Origin: Pochonia chlamydosporia 170
Lineage: Eukaryota; Ascomycota; Sordariomycetes; Hypocreales; Clavicipitaceae
DNA length: 64,000 nt
NCBI RefSeq assembly: GCF_001653235.2
Contig: NC_035796.1
Coordinates: 620,001-684,000, forward strand
Direction: 5' to 3'
In this document: in pieces, positions 24,476 to 36,012 of the stretch
Numbering within the stretch: the stretch's first letter is position 1
Layout: each line of letters starts with the position of its first letter
The notes under the pieces: generated by a model
Databases searched by the model: none
What the model saw: only the letters and a program-made list of their open reading frames with translations
What the model was told of the DNA's origin: nothing
Translations under genes and position numbers: made by a program

Positions 24476-25622
24476 GAATCTTACCGAAGAAACGTCCGCT
24501 TGCCAGCGGGTTTCGCTGCCAATGCGGCCCAGGAGTGAGATCCCGCGTGATTCTCCGGCCTCTACCACTCCCATAGTGGGCTGGTTCCTTTTTCTTATTT
24601 TTATTTTGTGCTTTTTGATCCTCGTCCCCTCAATTTCAGCTTCGATGCTGACTTGGTTTGGTCTCTTTTTTCGAGAAGGGGGGGGTTTGTGCTCTCAATA
24701 CCCGTGGTACTTACGCATGGTGGCTATCACTGGTCTATCTAGTTGGGCACTACTCCTATGGGCAGCAGATTTCAATGTGCTATATGGGCTCGAAGAATCT
24801 CCCCGGAGGCCGAGGGTACGGGTCATGTGGATTGGTGTTCACCACCTGTGCCTTCTTTTTCTTTTTCTTTATCCTTCGCACTGTGTCATTTCCCTCGGAT
24901 CATCCTGTTTTATGAGTTGGGTTAGTTCTTCTCGTACCAACTATGGTGTTTTTGGTGTCCTAGGCTTGGACACCCGCCGGTTTGTTGTCTTGCCTGTCAC
25001 TGTTACCAGGGTCGGAGGCGTTGGGGCACATGGACAAAATCGCTGGTTGCTTTCGATGGGCTATGTCTTGTTTGCATTGGTATTGGTGGTCGTCGATTGT
25101 GACCACGGCGCTCGGTGTTATTGGGCTTCTTTTCGGGTTGCATAAGTTGGGTATGCCCCAGGTTTCATAGATTCTTACCTCTGTAATTGTTAGATGACAA
25201 TCCCGCGAGGGAGGTCTCCCGTGGCCGCGAAATAGGTCAAATCATCAAATACACGAACGATGAGACATAAACACACCGTCCCATGTATTTATCAGGCGGA
25301 ACGAAAATGTGATATCGGAATAGTTCTTCGAGTTGTTAAAATGTATAGGGTACGAAACACTGACCCAACGTCGCCACGCCCAGCGTGGGTGGGGCCTAAA
25401 TTGGAAGAGTTCCGTGGACCTGGAAGGGGGCGTAAGTCGATACTGATCTTGCACATGTGCGCATTCGGTTGACGGATCTTGGACTGGCGGCAACGACGAG
25501 ACAACAGCCCGGGAGCCGATAGTCGGAACCGCCGTCAAACCTCACAAGCTGGATTCTTGGCCCAGCGCCGCAACTAACCAAGCACAGCAGTCGATGGTGT
25601 CGACTGAGTCCAACTGAAAATT
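24476..25622. other. Long 3' region of the SGE1-type gene and promoter of cardiolipin synthase
   Basis: T-rich sequence after the stop; an open frame runs through it to 25145 but reads out of frame from the end of the regulator and has no family resemblance. From about 25,200 the sequence should contain the promoter of the next gene. Nothing else seen. Confidence 0.6.
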
Positions 25623-26845
25623 ATGTTGGCTGTTCGGTGTCTTGCTCGGCCAACAAGCCGGATGTGCTACAAAACGTTGTTGAACGCACACAAGGGGCCA
25701 AATACCGCAAATGTATTGATAAAACAGCTGCAGAAATCATCAGCACACCGTGGAGTGTCGTGTCTACGCTGCGGGCCTATTCGTCTGAGCGCCGTATCAC
25801 ACGGAAGACGGAATAGCATTCGGAGCCATGGGTGAGACCGTAATGTTGCCCACAAACTGCTGAACCGCTTCAGTATAGCACACATCACGCATAAGCAGAA
25901 AGCTGATGGAAAGCGTCTTAGTACCCAATCCAACCGACCACCACAGACCGAGATCGACCAGGCCAAAACCGAGACGCAGCTGCAAGCAAAACGAAGCAAT
26001 TCGCGAGTCGTTGATCAAGGGACCGAAGAGGTCATACACGAGGACATCTATACAATACCCAACATTTTAACATTTACAAGACTGGTGGCAGCCCCTGTTG
26101 TGGGGTACCTGGTTCTTCACGACTCCTACTCATGGGCCGTGGGATTGTTTGCATATGCCGGCATCACGGACCTTCTGGACGGCTGGATTGCTCGAAAATG
26201 GAATTGTAAGACTGTGGTTGGAACCGTTATAGATCCCATGGCAGACAAAGCTCTCATGACCGTCCTTACGATATGCCTAGCTGCCAAGGGTGCATTGCCG
26301 TGTAAGTGATCTTCGCGGTGAATTAGTCCAGTTCTCTAGGACTCCCGTAAGAGCAACGGCTTGCTCCCAGCTCAATGAACCATACCCATTCCACACCACT
26401 GCGACGCTCCCTGCTAACCCATCTGCCTACCCATCGCAGTGTGGGTAGCAACTATTATTCTAGGACGAGATGTAGGCCTCGGGATAGCTGCCATATACTA
26501 TCGTTGGATTTCTCTACCACCACCGAAGACCTTCTCCCGGTACTGGGACTTTTCTCTTCCATCAGCAGAAGTTCGTCCCACAACAATCAGCAAGTACAAC
26601 ACTTTCCTACAACTCGGTCTTGTCGGTCTCACAACGGCGGCACCGCTCATTCACGCTGATCTGACGTCGACATTGACGGTCTTGCAGTAAGTCTCCAACA
26701 ACCATTTCGTAATATATATGGCGAATTCCAAGATATAACCCACCCGTTCCAGCTGACGATGTATAGATACGTCGTAGCTGCCACCACTGTATGGAGCGGG
26801 GCTAGCTACATCTTCACTAAGGATGCAGTGAAAATATTGAAATAG
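25623..26845 (+). CDS. CRD1: Cardiolipin synthase, mitochondrial
   Basis: CDP-alcohol phosphatidyltransferase that joins CDP-diacylglycerol and phosphatidylglycerol to make cardiolipin in the inner mitochondrial membrane. Model: 25623-25831, 25874-26301, 26440-26686 and 26767-26845; product 320 residues. The catalytic signature D-x2-D-G-x2-A-R-x8-G-x3-D-x3-D is seen in 'DLLDGWIARKW' and 'VVGTVIDPMADK'. Flanking family sequence: 'IYTIPNILTFTRLVAAP', 'LGRDVGLGIAAIYYRW', 'WDFSLPSAEV' and the end 'WSGASYIFTKDAVKIL'. The first ~65 residues are basic and fit a mitochondrial presequence. The first intron would be only 42 bp and in frame; without it a TGA (25833-25835) interrupts the frame. The exact leader structure is therefore unsure; the rest is firm. 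Confidence 0.9.
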
Positions 26846-27178
26846 ACTGCAAAGAGGGCCAGCCACTCTACAGGCGAAATCAACCGGTGAATTTTGCTCA
26901 GATTTAGCGCCGAGTAGTCGAGGAGTTTGGGCCAGGAAGAGGTCCCACGGCTGTATCAAGCCTTTCACCTCCTACAAACTCAGGAGGATTGGACTGTATT
27001 TGATATATTGAACCTTTTATCCATCTAGCGTACATTTTCTTCCCATCACCTCGTACAATGCAATATAATAACTTGAAACACAAGAGAAAACCATCTAAAA
27101 CAAAATGCATTTTGCAAAACGCGTAGAAAGCAGCTGGACAACTTATCAGATTTACATGAGGCTTGGATGGCTATCATG
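26846..27178. other. Short space between convergent CRD1 and MTO1
   Basis: Contains only the 3' ends of the two facing genes; AT-rich, with no coding content. Confidence 0.6.
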
Positions 27179-29274
27179 TCAGACACGGGCAATGGACCGG
27201 TGGCGAATATGTGCCAAGAGCCTAAGAGTTCCCGTTGGTGTAACACCTTCAACTCTACGAGCTTGTGCCAGAGTTTCCGGGCGTGTGGAATTCAGAACCT
27301 CCCTTTCGGACAAGGCCAGGCCAGGGACAGCATCATAATTGATGTCTGAAGGTAGGCGAACGCTCTCATCACAGCTGAATAGACCCCGCTCTGCAGCTTG
27401 CATCTTGATATATGGTGCATACATTGCTTCAATGGTGACACGGTCTCTGATACGAGCCGCGTAAGAATGAATCTCGGGAATAGAAGTGCTCAGTTGCTCC
27501 AGGCCAATTCGAGCGCCGGTATTTGACAATCGAAGCATATCAATACCAGTCCGCCGCTGGGAGTTCTTCTTTAGATGAAAACCCTGTTCCGACCATTGCA
27601 TTGATGTGAAAGATTTTGAACTCAATATTCTGGTGAGATCCTCAATTTGCTGACGCTCGTCTGAGAATGTGGTCCAGCGGGTATCGGAGACCACCCCCAA
27701 GTCCCGACCTTTCTTGGTGAGACGGAAATCAGCATTGTCAGCTCTGGCTGCCATGCGAAATTCACTCCTGGACGTAAACATCCTATAAGGTTCCGTAACA
27801 CCTTTAGTAACCAGGTCATCAATCATTATGCCAATATAACCCTCAGATCTGGAAATTGTCGATTCAGGCAGTCCTATAGCAGCTCGTCCTGCGTTGATTC
27901 CAGCGACGATGCCTTGACCAGCGGCTTCCTCATAACCGGTGGTGCCATTGATCTGCCCAGCCAAGTATAGACCGGAAATTAACCTTGTCTCGAGGGTGGA
28001 TTTGAGTCCACGAGGATCGATGTAGTCGTATTCCACGCCGTAGCCAGGTTGCAGCATTTCCACTCGCTCAAGGCCCCTGATGGTTCGAAGTGCCTGCTCC
28101 TGAGCTTCAGGTGGTATAGTCATTGATAAACCGTTTGGATATATAACTGGGTTGTCAAAACCTTCTGGCTCGAGCCACACTATATGCCGTTCTTTGTCTG
28201 GGAAACGAATTACCTTGGACTCTAGGGACGGGCAGTACCTCGGACCCCTAATTGTCTCTCGAATATGGACAGTGTTCTCGAGATTGTCACGAACAATCCG
28301 GTGTGTTGCATCGTTTGTGTGCGTAATGCTGCAGGTCAGTTGATCTACAACAGAGACACTGCCATTCAAGTAAGAGAACGGACTAGGCGGCGAGTCTCCA
28401 TATTGCACCTCTAGCTCACCAAAGTCAATTGTATCTCGGTTCAGCCGGGGGGGTGTGCCGGTCTTGAGCCTTCCAAGCCGGAAACCTGCGGTTCGAAGCG
28501 ACTTGCTTAAACCAAATGTGGCTGCTTCATCCAGGCGCCCTGCTGGGTAGCTCTGGAGGCCGACGTGTATTTCACCACCCAAGAAAGTGCCTGTGGTAAT
28601 GACGACCCTGTTTGTGGGAAGAACTTGACCAGAGTCTAATCGCACTCCAGATATGGACTTCGATGATCCCAGAGCTGTGGAATCATGAAGGTCCGATACG
28701 ACAATGTCCGAAACGCTGGCGAGCACGATCGAGAGATTCGCGTATGCTTCAAGCTCCTCCTTCATATATCGCCTGTATAACTGTCGGTCGATCTGAGCAC
28801 GAGGACCCTGTTGAGTGACACTTTAGTTAATGGCCTCCACTTTGAACAAAAGTGCGGATTTGGTTCATCATACCCAAACAGCTGGTCCCTTGCTGCGATT
28901 CAGCATGTGGAATTGTACACCTGCCTTGTCGATAATTCTTGCAGCTAGACCATCAAGAGCGTCGATTTCTCGTATTATTGTACCCTTTCCGATGCCACCA
29001 AAGCTAGGATTGCAGGAGCAAGTTCCAATGTTTTCGATCTTTGGTGTAATCAGTGCGGTTCTTGCTCCAGTTCGCGCGGCCGCGGCACATGCTTCAGCAC
29101 CAGCATGACCGCCACCAATGACGATAACATCAAAGGGCCTAAGGATGTAAATAAGCATTTATCCCAAAGGATCAGGAGGCGTGAGACGAACCTAGAGTTG
29201 GCTACCGTAGCCAATTCTCGACGAGAGTTCAATTGCAACGTATGGCGGCATCTCGTGCGAGTCGTAGAGCGCAT
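27179..29274 (-). CDS. MTO1: Mitochondrial tRNA modification GTPase partner MTO1/MnmG (GidA)
   Basis: FAD enzyme that, with the GTPase Mss1/MnmE, installs the carboxymethylaminomethyl group at wobble uridine 34 of mitochondrial tRNAs. Three exons: 29274-29192, 29138-28874 and 28807-27179, with introns of 53 and 66 bp; product 658 residues. The first 28 residues ([20 protein letters not shown]...) are Arg-rich and acid-free at the very start, fitting a mitochondrial presequence. Then come the FAD fold '[15 protein letters not shown]', the GidA signature '[11 protein letters not shown]', '[18 protein letters not shown]', 'LKTGTPPRL', the second signature '[20 protein letters not shown]' and 'TSRSEFRM'. 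The C-terminal helical domain ends '[16 protein letters not shown]'. An in-frame ATG at 29292 would lengthen the leader by six residues. Confidence 0.95.
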
Positions 29275-29702
29275 GAAGTGATTGCAATACATTGCATCGG
29301 GTCCAAAAATAGCATACAACTTCGAATGATGCAGAGCGCATTGTCGCGCAAGATGTCACTTTCCTGGTAGCAAAGGCATACCTCGTGCTGCACGTCGGCG
29401 CAAAGAGTTGACAGTCTGCATTGAGTGACCAACCAGTCGAATGTCGGGCAGTCTCTTTTTTTTAAGGTGGGTCAAACGCACCAAGAAGGTCGACCCCTTT
29501 TGCCACAGTACTGGCTGCCCATTACTATAAGTCTGTGGTGTAGCAGGCGGCGATCGTACCGAAACCCAGGGATATACGACCAATGCTTTGGTCCCGGTAA
29601 TATACAAATCAGAAGTTCACTATTGTGTCTGGTCATACTCCCAGTTCAGTGCTATTAGCTATATACGCTTGCTTTGCAAATAATGGAAAAAACTCGTGAC
29701 TG
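29275..29702. other. Intergenic, MTO1 promoter
   Basis: Space between the MTO1 start and the VPS45 stop, both leftward genes. No separate feature seen. Confidence 0.6.
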
Positions 29703-31489
29703 TCATCTGCGGCTGGTCGCCATGGGCCAGGAGGTGACTGCGTCGTTGACTTCCTCGAAGAAACTTGCAGCATTCTGGATCGAAGTGCCGCCCAGAACCA
29801 CGCGCACACCTGGCGTCGTTGCGTTAATACCTGCAATCATCTTCGCTTCCTCGTATGTTGCACCACCCACGATAAAAACAATAACATCCTGTGGCTTATC
29901 TCGCGTTGTTCCTCCGCCTTCCACAAATGGATACTGTTGCTCCTTCAGGCGGCCTTTGATTAGGCTTTGGAGTGTGCTTTCCAGCAGGGATGTGTGCTGG
30001 GTATACACGTTTTCTACTCCCTTCAGGCCTTTAAATCTGCTTGAAGCACCAGAAAAGATGCCAGCCGAGTCGAATATGTCGGCAATTCCACCCTGAGATG
30101 GGGAAGTGTGAAGAGATAGATGGTAGGTCAATGTCTTGTTAACCAGACTAGCCTGCGACTCTGACACGCCACCGGCTGCAACTAGAAGGTCTACTAGCAT
30201 TGATATCGCATTCGAAGGTTGCTTGTGATACCGCAAGGCATAAAGCGTTACCAAGCCAACCTTTGCATGGGCTGTGATGTTGGGTGTTTGTATTAAGGTT
30301 TGAATATTCTGAGAATGCATTAGCAACATGAGAGGTTAAGTTGGGAGTGGTCCCTAACCTTAAGGTCGGCATTATGGTTCTCATTGCAAGCAAGGCTTTG
30401 CTCAAGCTCGCTCACTTCCAACAGCTTTCCCGATGTTACTTTTCGGCTCAGCTCAGACACCAGGGTAACATGCTTGCTGACGTTACCCGAGAGTTTACGG
30501 AACGCGGGATACTCTTCTATGAACCGTTTCATGTCGGATATTGACTCAATATTGTCATTGTTTTTGGTCTTAGACTGATATTGCTCCACATAGTCTTTTA
30601 TTGTAGAGCCTAGATCACCAAAGTTCAGAAACATATTCTTCTTGAAAAAAGGATCCTGGTCTTGGGATAGGACAATTTCCTTTAGCTCCGGTCTTATGTC
30701 TGGAACTTTGCTGAGGTCAACTCGACCGTTCTGGATGCCCAGAAGGTGATGAACCATAGCTTGATAGGTCCATTGCGTGAGCAAAGGCGTTACCGGGTCT
30801 TCCCGCCTGTCGAGAACAAGAAGTATCGGAGGTGTGTCAACTTTTCGAAAGTCGAACAGCTGCTCCTCCTGAGAAATGAGATAGCGCACTTCGGATGCCA
30901 GCTTCTTAGCCAGCGGACTGCTTTTCTGGTATCGTATGAGGGGTTTTTTCTTCAGGGATAACAAAACCGCTAGCAGACCTTCAGAGCTTCGCTGGAGAGA
31001 CTCAGAATTCCAAGTGTCTGGGTTGGGGCCCCAAACGCGCCTGTCTGGAAGCGAAATTGAGAGTGAGAACAAATCGGAGTTGATAACAGTATAGTCCGCA
31101 AAATGCTCTTGCACTAGCTTTACAACCTCGTGGTCATCTGCTTCGGCGAGTCGCTCCAGGGACGACTTCTTCGCGACATTGGTGAAGTACAGGTAGTATT
31201 CGCCATATTTTGGGTCGCGTAGCTCATCTATTAGGAGCTGGATGCTCTCAGCTGACGGACGAATCATGCACAGGCACCGTAGGTGGCGCATTTTCTCCCG
31301 GTTGGCATTATCCAAGCGATCAATGAGATATACTTCGTGGTTGAGCAGTGATGACTGAGTGACGGCTGTTGAGATAATGGACACGGTCTCTCTGTCCAAA
31401 AGTAATATTTTCATTTTGGTCGAAGAGGCATCAGCAGAAGGCGCAACAATCTTCGAGATATAGCCAGATACGGCCTGTGAGACGTCCAT
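29703..31489 (-). CDS. VPS45: Sec1/Munc18 family protein Vps45
   Basis: SM protein that binds the endosomal/TGN syntaxin Tlg2 and promotes SNARE assembly in Golgi-to-endosome and vacuolar protein sorting. Two exons, 31489-30359 and 30308-29703, separated by a 50-bp intron with a GCTAAT branch; product 578 residues, the usual size. Family landmarks in order: 'MKILLLDRETVSIIS', 'EVYLIDRLDN', 'MIRPSAESIQLLIDEL', 'YYLYFTNV', 'PPILLVLDRREDPVTPLLTQ' (the SM-protein core), 'TYQAMVHHLLGI', then 'NIQTLIQTPNITAHAKVGLV' and 'LYALRYHKQPSNAI'. The end contains 'QDVIVFIVGGATYEEAK' and 'GVRVVLGGTSIQNAASFFEE', which is specific to the Vps45 branch. The start ATG gives MDVSQAVSGYISKIV, matching fungal homologs. 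Confidence 0.96.
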
Positions 31490-32018
31490 CCTGATCCAGA
31501 AACTGAGGACAGGCTCAGCATTCGCCTAGGTTCGTTCCCGCAGCACGCAGGTTTCCTGAATGCTGGGATTGATATTGTCAGAGAGGCAAAGGCACCAAGT
31601 ACACCTGGCGAGATGCACGCAAATGAAAGCCTGGGAGATTGGCGGACTCGTGCACTGCCGTGTTGAGTGTGAGGTTAGTTGGTCGTCCACGAAGCTTTGA
31701 CAGGCGGCGTGGTAGGCAGTACGTCACAGTGCAACAGGGGCCACTGCCTCCGACAGATCGCTCGGGTACATGCATACGGCGACCCGCTACGCACATATTA
31801 CCAATGTCCCACCATGTCCCAGCCAGGCCGGGCCATCTGTCCAGAGGCAGATCTGGTACATTACGCTGGACACGAGAGTGGAATCCTCAGCTTCTCATCA
31901 AAGCTCCAAGGGCGTAGCTCGGACATTTATCGATCATAATGATGGGAATCAGCCTGAGTGATTCATCTCCACACATATCAACCCCCCGAAGCAAGAAAGC
32001 ATTGGAGTTTTGGGAATA
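31490..32018. other. Divergent promoter region of VPS45 and MMM1
   Basis: About 530 bp shared by two head-to-head genes. No coding sequence recognised. Confidence 0.6.
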
Positions 32019-33307
32019 ATGGCTCCAGAGACATGCCCACCGAGTTCGGAACCTACGTGAGTTCAGATGTTCAATGTGGACGTGCACAGAGAGGTGTTAA
32101 TCAAGCGTATCCCAACGGTAGACTCTCTTTCACTCACGGGCTCGTTGTGGGCCAATTGTCCGTAGTCTTAATACTGGCTGCGTTTATCAAATTTTTCATC
32201 TTTGGAGATCCACCATCGCCAGATGTTACAGCATCTTTACGGGCCACAGAGAGGCGGTCCAGGACTCTGGCTCACAAGCAATCCCTTCTCAGCTTACGCA
32301 GCCCTAGCCAAAGACAGAGCCAAAATCTGAAGCGCAAGAAGTCCAGCGTGCTTCGCAACCCACCGGCTCTTACCATAGGGTCTATTTTGAGCAAAACCTA
32401 CTACAATGTTGACAGTCATCAACCAGAGAGTCTTGATTGGTTCAATGTGCTTATTGCACAGACAATTGCGCAATTCCGAAGCGATGCTCAGCACGATGAT
32501 GCTATTCTAGACTCCCTAACTAAGGCGCTAAATGGAAGCTCTCGGCCCGACTTTGTCGATGACATCCGTGTCACTGAATTGAGCCTCGGTGAGGACTTTC
32601 CCATCTTCAGCAATTGTCGCATCATCCCGGTTGATGAAGACGGGTTGACACTCGGAAACGGTATAAAATTCGACGCTTCAACTGCCGCTCGAGATGGTAC
32701 ACGATTGCAAGCCCGAATGGATGTTGATTTGAGCGACATGCTTACCCTTGCGGTGGAAACAAAACTTCTCCTCAACTACCCAAAGCGACTATCTGCCATC
32801 CTGCCTGTTGCGTTGGCCGTCTCAGTTGTTCGGTTCAGCGGAACTTTGTCCATATCCTTTATTCCGAGCAACCCGTCTCAATCTACACCAACGATGATGA
32901 CGTTTAGTTTTCTTGATGACTATCGGCTGGATTTCTCTATCCGCAGTTTGCTTGGGAGCAGGTCCAGGTTGCAAGATGTGCCGAAGATTGCTCAGCTCGT
33001 TGAAGCTCGGCTGCACAAATGGTTTGACGAACGAGCAGTTGAACCTCGTTTTCAGGAAATCGCCCTCCCGAGCTTGTGGCCCAGAAAGAAGAACACTCGC
33101 GGCCCCGAAGATGCAATTGTAGATGGAGGTTTGTCGGTTGGCCGGTCCAAAGGCAAAGATGCCGGCCGCGACTTTCGAGACGAGGTTGTTAGACGGAAAG
33201 ACTCGGCCATAGAGGATGAGAAGCGGGATTTGGCGTCCTTGAGACATCGGCAACCATCTAAAGATACGGATGAGCTTGATATGCCAGGGTCAATATCCAG
33301 TCCTTAG
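32019..33307 (+). CDS. MMM1: ERMES subunit Mmm1
   Basis: ER-anchored subunit of the ER-mitochondria encounter structure, which tethers the two organelles and moves lipids through its SMP domain. Preferred model: exons 32019-32056 and 32122-33307 with a 65-bp intron (donor GTGAGT); product 407 residues starting [13 protein letters not shown] and joining to [15 protein letters not shown]. This short lumenal N-terminus followed by the single membrane anchor '[17 protein letters not shown]' matches fungal Mmm1. The SMP domain covers roughly residues 110-315, including '[18 protein letters not shown]', '[20 protein letters not shown]' and '[11 protein letters not shown]'. The end is charged and probably disordered. 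If the intron is kept, a second ATG (32033) in the other frame reads through into the same domain, giving a different N-terminus. Confidence 0.94.
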
Positions 33308-33560
33308 AAGCTTTCGCATGCACTGGCACATGTTTTGAGCCTATTTTCTCGACTTTTGATACTGGTTTATATCGAGGCAGTTTTGTAATGTATGAGATTG
33401 ACACCCCCTCCGCGTTAACTGCTCGCTGAAGGTTCCTCTTTTTCTATTTCCCGGGGCTTCTTGAACCTGCTTGTAGGCATAGTTTGCTATATAAGAATAA
33501 TGAGACACTGAGCTGCATGCTCTCGGCGTGGCCAGGCAAACTAGGGTACATGCATTGCAG

Positions 33561-34724
33561 CTAAACGACGGCGAGAGCCAGGGGGGAAGCTGTCAAGGAC
33601 CAGATACTATGCCACCATAGAGTCGAACCACCCAGGAGCAACACGTAGTAGGGGATAGTCCATTTCAAGATATTGCTAGGGTGAGAGACCTCAGGCGCAG
33701 GGAGCCAGTATGGTTCCAAAACGCCCCAAAATCGAGGAAGACCCATGGAATTGCACAACGCATGGACGGCAATGACAGATATCAATGACCCAGTGCGCAA
33801 GAAGAGAAACGTCGCATACGCCCCAAAGACGCTGGTGTAAGACAGCTGGATTATGGAGCGAGCGATTGCGGCAACAAGAGGAGTTTCGGGATGCGTAACG
33901 CGGAATTCATAGAAGTGATGAAGGTGTGCAAGTCCAAATACGAGAGGCGAGAGAAAGATGATGCCCCTCATGCTACATCCAGCCACCAGTAGCAACGGCA
34001 CGGCAGCAGATCGGAAGAGACATTCTTCAGTGATAGGGCCCTGTTTCCTGGTGTAAGTGCCTGCGATGCGATGGCAAAAAGATGGAGGTGGAAAGGCTGC
34101 AAAGGGGAATCATACGGCTACCATATTCCTCCACATCGCCCAGTCTCTCTGAAGTCGCGCCAACGGTTCTAGTCGTAGCCATGACTCCCACACTCCGTCG
34201 ATGATCAAGCACTCATACAGAGGGCCGGCAAATAACAGACCAGTAAGGAGTAGTGACTTGGTTGCATCACTGACCCCGATCGGCCAGTATCCCATGAGAT
34301 GCCATGGCGAAATTTGGTCCGAATTGGAAGTCGCGTGGAGAAGAATGAAGGTTGTCAGAGAGCACACAACAGTTGAAAACGTCACGGAGCGAATCCTGGC
34401 ACGGATCGCTTCCGGTGCGTCCCTGGACCGACCTGCGGCTGCCCTTGTCGCTGAAGACGCATGTAGCGGGAGTACATAAACAAGACAATAAAGGATCTTG
34501 AAATCGGCACCAATTCGCCATATTTGTTAGCCGTCCATGCATGGCAAAGGTTTCAGGCAACGAGGGGAGAAAACGTCCAGTTATAGCCACTGACCAGCAA
34601 GGCCTTTTGCATCCTTGGTGCAGCTTTTACTAACAATGTGGCTGAACGAACTCACCAGAAGACCAAATGCGTATGATTGACGAAGATCAGACTGATGGAA
34701 GGCTAGACTGGTCCAGGGGTCCAT
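33561..34724 (-). CDS. RCE1: CAAX prenyl protease 2 (Rce1)
   Basis: ER membrane protease that removes the last three residues of prenylated CAAX proteins such as Ras and a-factor. Three exons: 34724-34656, 34496-34116 and 34040-33561, introns of 159 and 75 bp; product 309 residues. Splicing creates the catalytic 'RNMVAGPITEECLFRS' with E155 and E156, and the next motif 'FGLAHLHHFYE' supplies H189. A later 'HALCNSMG' provides the conserved histidine and asparagine. The rest consists of hydrophobic segments, consistent with an eight-helix membrane protein. The N-terminal exon (MDPWTSLAFHQSDLRQSYAF) is less conserved; its start at 34724 is the only ATG that splices in phase to 'LVYVLPLHASSATR'. 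Tail-to-tail with MMM1, 253 bp apart. Confidence 0.92.
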
Positions 34725-35598
34725 TGTTGAGCCGATTTTGGGAGTCGTAAGACGTTGGGTTGGATGTGAATGCCTTGAGGCATTTGAGATTCTTTGAGAA
34801 ATACTGGTCTAGAATCGGTACATTGGTCGCGCGCGGCAATCAAAACATGCATGTGGTTTTGACCCGAGTGTCTGGCGCGTATCGAATTGTCTTCTTGCCT
34901 AGGGGGTTCAATGTTGCTCGAGATGCTTGACAATGAGACGTCCATGGAAGACAATGCATGTGTGGTCCGGCAATAAGGCGGTTAGCTGGTGGGCCTATCG
35001 GTGCACTAGGTACCTAGGTACTTAAGTATCAATTGATGTCTGGTCTGATGGAGGGAATGAGATTTCAATGTTTCCAGCCTGACGACCCTGACCACGGGTG
35101 GCCTAGAAGTTGACCAGAACTCCAGTCACATACTTTAGTCCGTACAGTCTCACAAATCCACCAGTGGCTGGGCCAGGCCCAGAGCTGCTTCAATGGCGTT
35201 GGGGTACTCCGTAGGCGCTGGGGATTTGTTTCCGTTCAATGTTGGTCAAACAATGGATCAATACATGCGGGTCGTGGCAAAGGGTGGGTTTGGTTTCCGT
35301 GCATCATGTCTCAGTTAGGGACTGCACATTTGACTGGGCGAAATGATATGAAAACTTGGGTTTAGATAGGGTTCTTGATCCCACATTGCAAGAAGAGTCA
35401 ATATTGACGGACTGTGCTGGTAGTATTTTCTCCCTATTAGTAGGGTGCTCCGTCCGTCGCCTGATACCAGACTCCAAATTCATTCGTACTTTGACCTCGT
35501 TTCGTTTCAACTATATTGTACTCTTTTGTATCAGACCACTATTGTTTGTGGGTGCATGCTCTGAAAGGCTGGCAATTTCCAAATCCGGAGGAGTTTTG

Positions 35599-35642
35599 GT
35601 TTTATTTTTATTTTATTTTAGTTTATTTTGATTTTGATTTTG
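35599..35642. repeat. T/A pentanucleotide-like tract
   Basis: Repeated TTTTA/TTTTG units on the plus strand in an otherwise mixed region. Confidence 0.75.
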
Positions 35643-35962
35643 GGCGAGCCTTGATTTCAAGATCTGGCGGATGTACACCGCCGTCAACGTGAAACTTAAC
35701 GCAAGGCGATCAATCCAGGGACACCACGGTCCAAGTGCTACCATGCACCTACGGGCCATTGCCACGCATGTCTCAGAGCCGAGTCTTGTCTGGTTCATCT
35801 AGCGCAAGTGTGTTCAAGGTGTCCCCCCTCCTATCTTCTCGGGATGCCGCTTCCATGGAAGTATTGTAGTTAAGTCTACGGCGAACATTGAATGATGCAA
35901 CTCCCCTACCTACCTAGGTACTTAACTACACACCGTCTCATCTTGCTGGGCACATTACGCAC

Positions 35963-36012
35963 CGACACGACGCGACACGACACGACAAGACACGACCAGA
36001 TAAGACAAGACT
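35963..36012. repeat. Degenerate (CGACA)n tandem repeat
   Basis: About eight imperfect CGACA/AGACA units in tandem; purine/cytosine-rich, non-coding. Confidence 0.75.

Noticed and set aside
24342..25145. 267-codon plus-strand open frame overlapping the SGE1 3' end
   Set aside because: It overlaps the last part of the regulator in another frame and begins without an ATG-led conserved start. The content is T-rich hydrophobic sequence from a 3' region, with no family resemblance.
31958..32018. Longer MMM1 N-terminus from 31958
   Set aside because: That frame starts with GTG and lacks a conserved start; the ATG at 32019 with a 65-bp intron gives the family-typical N-terminus.
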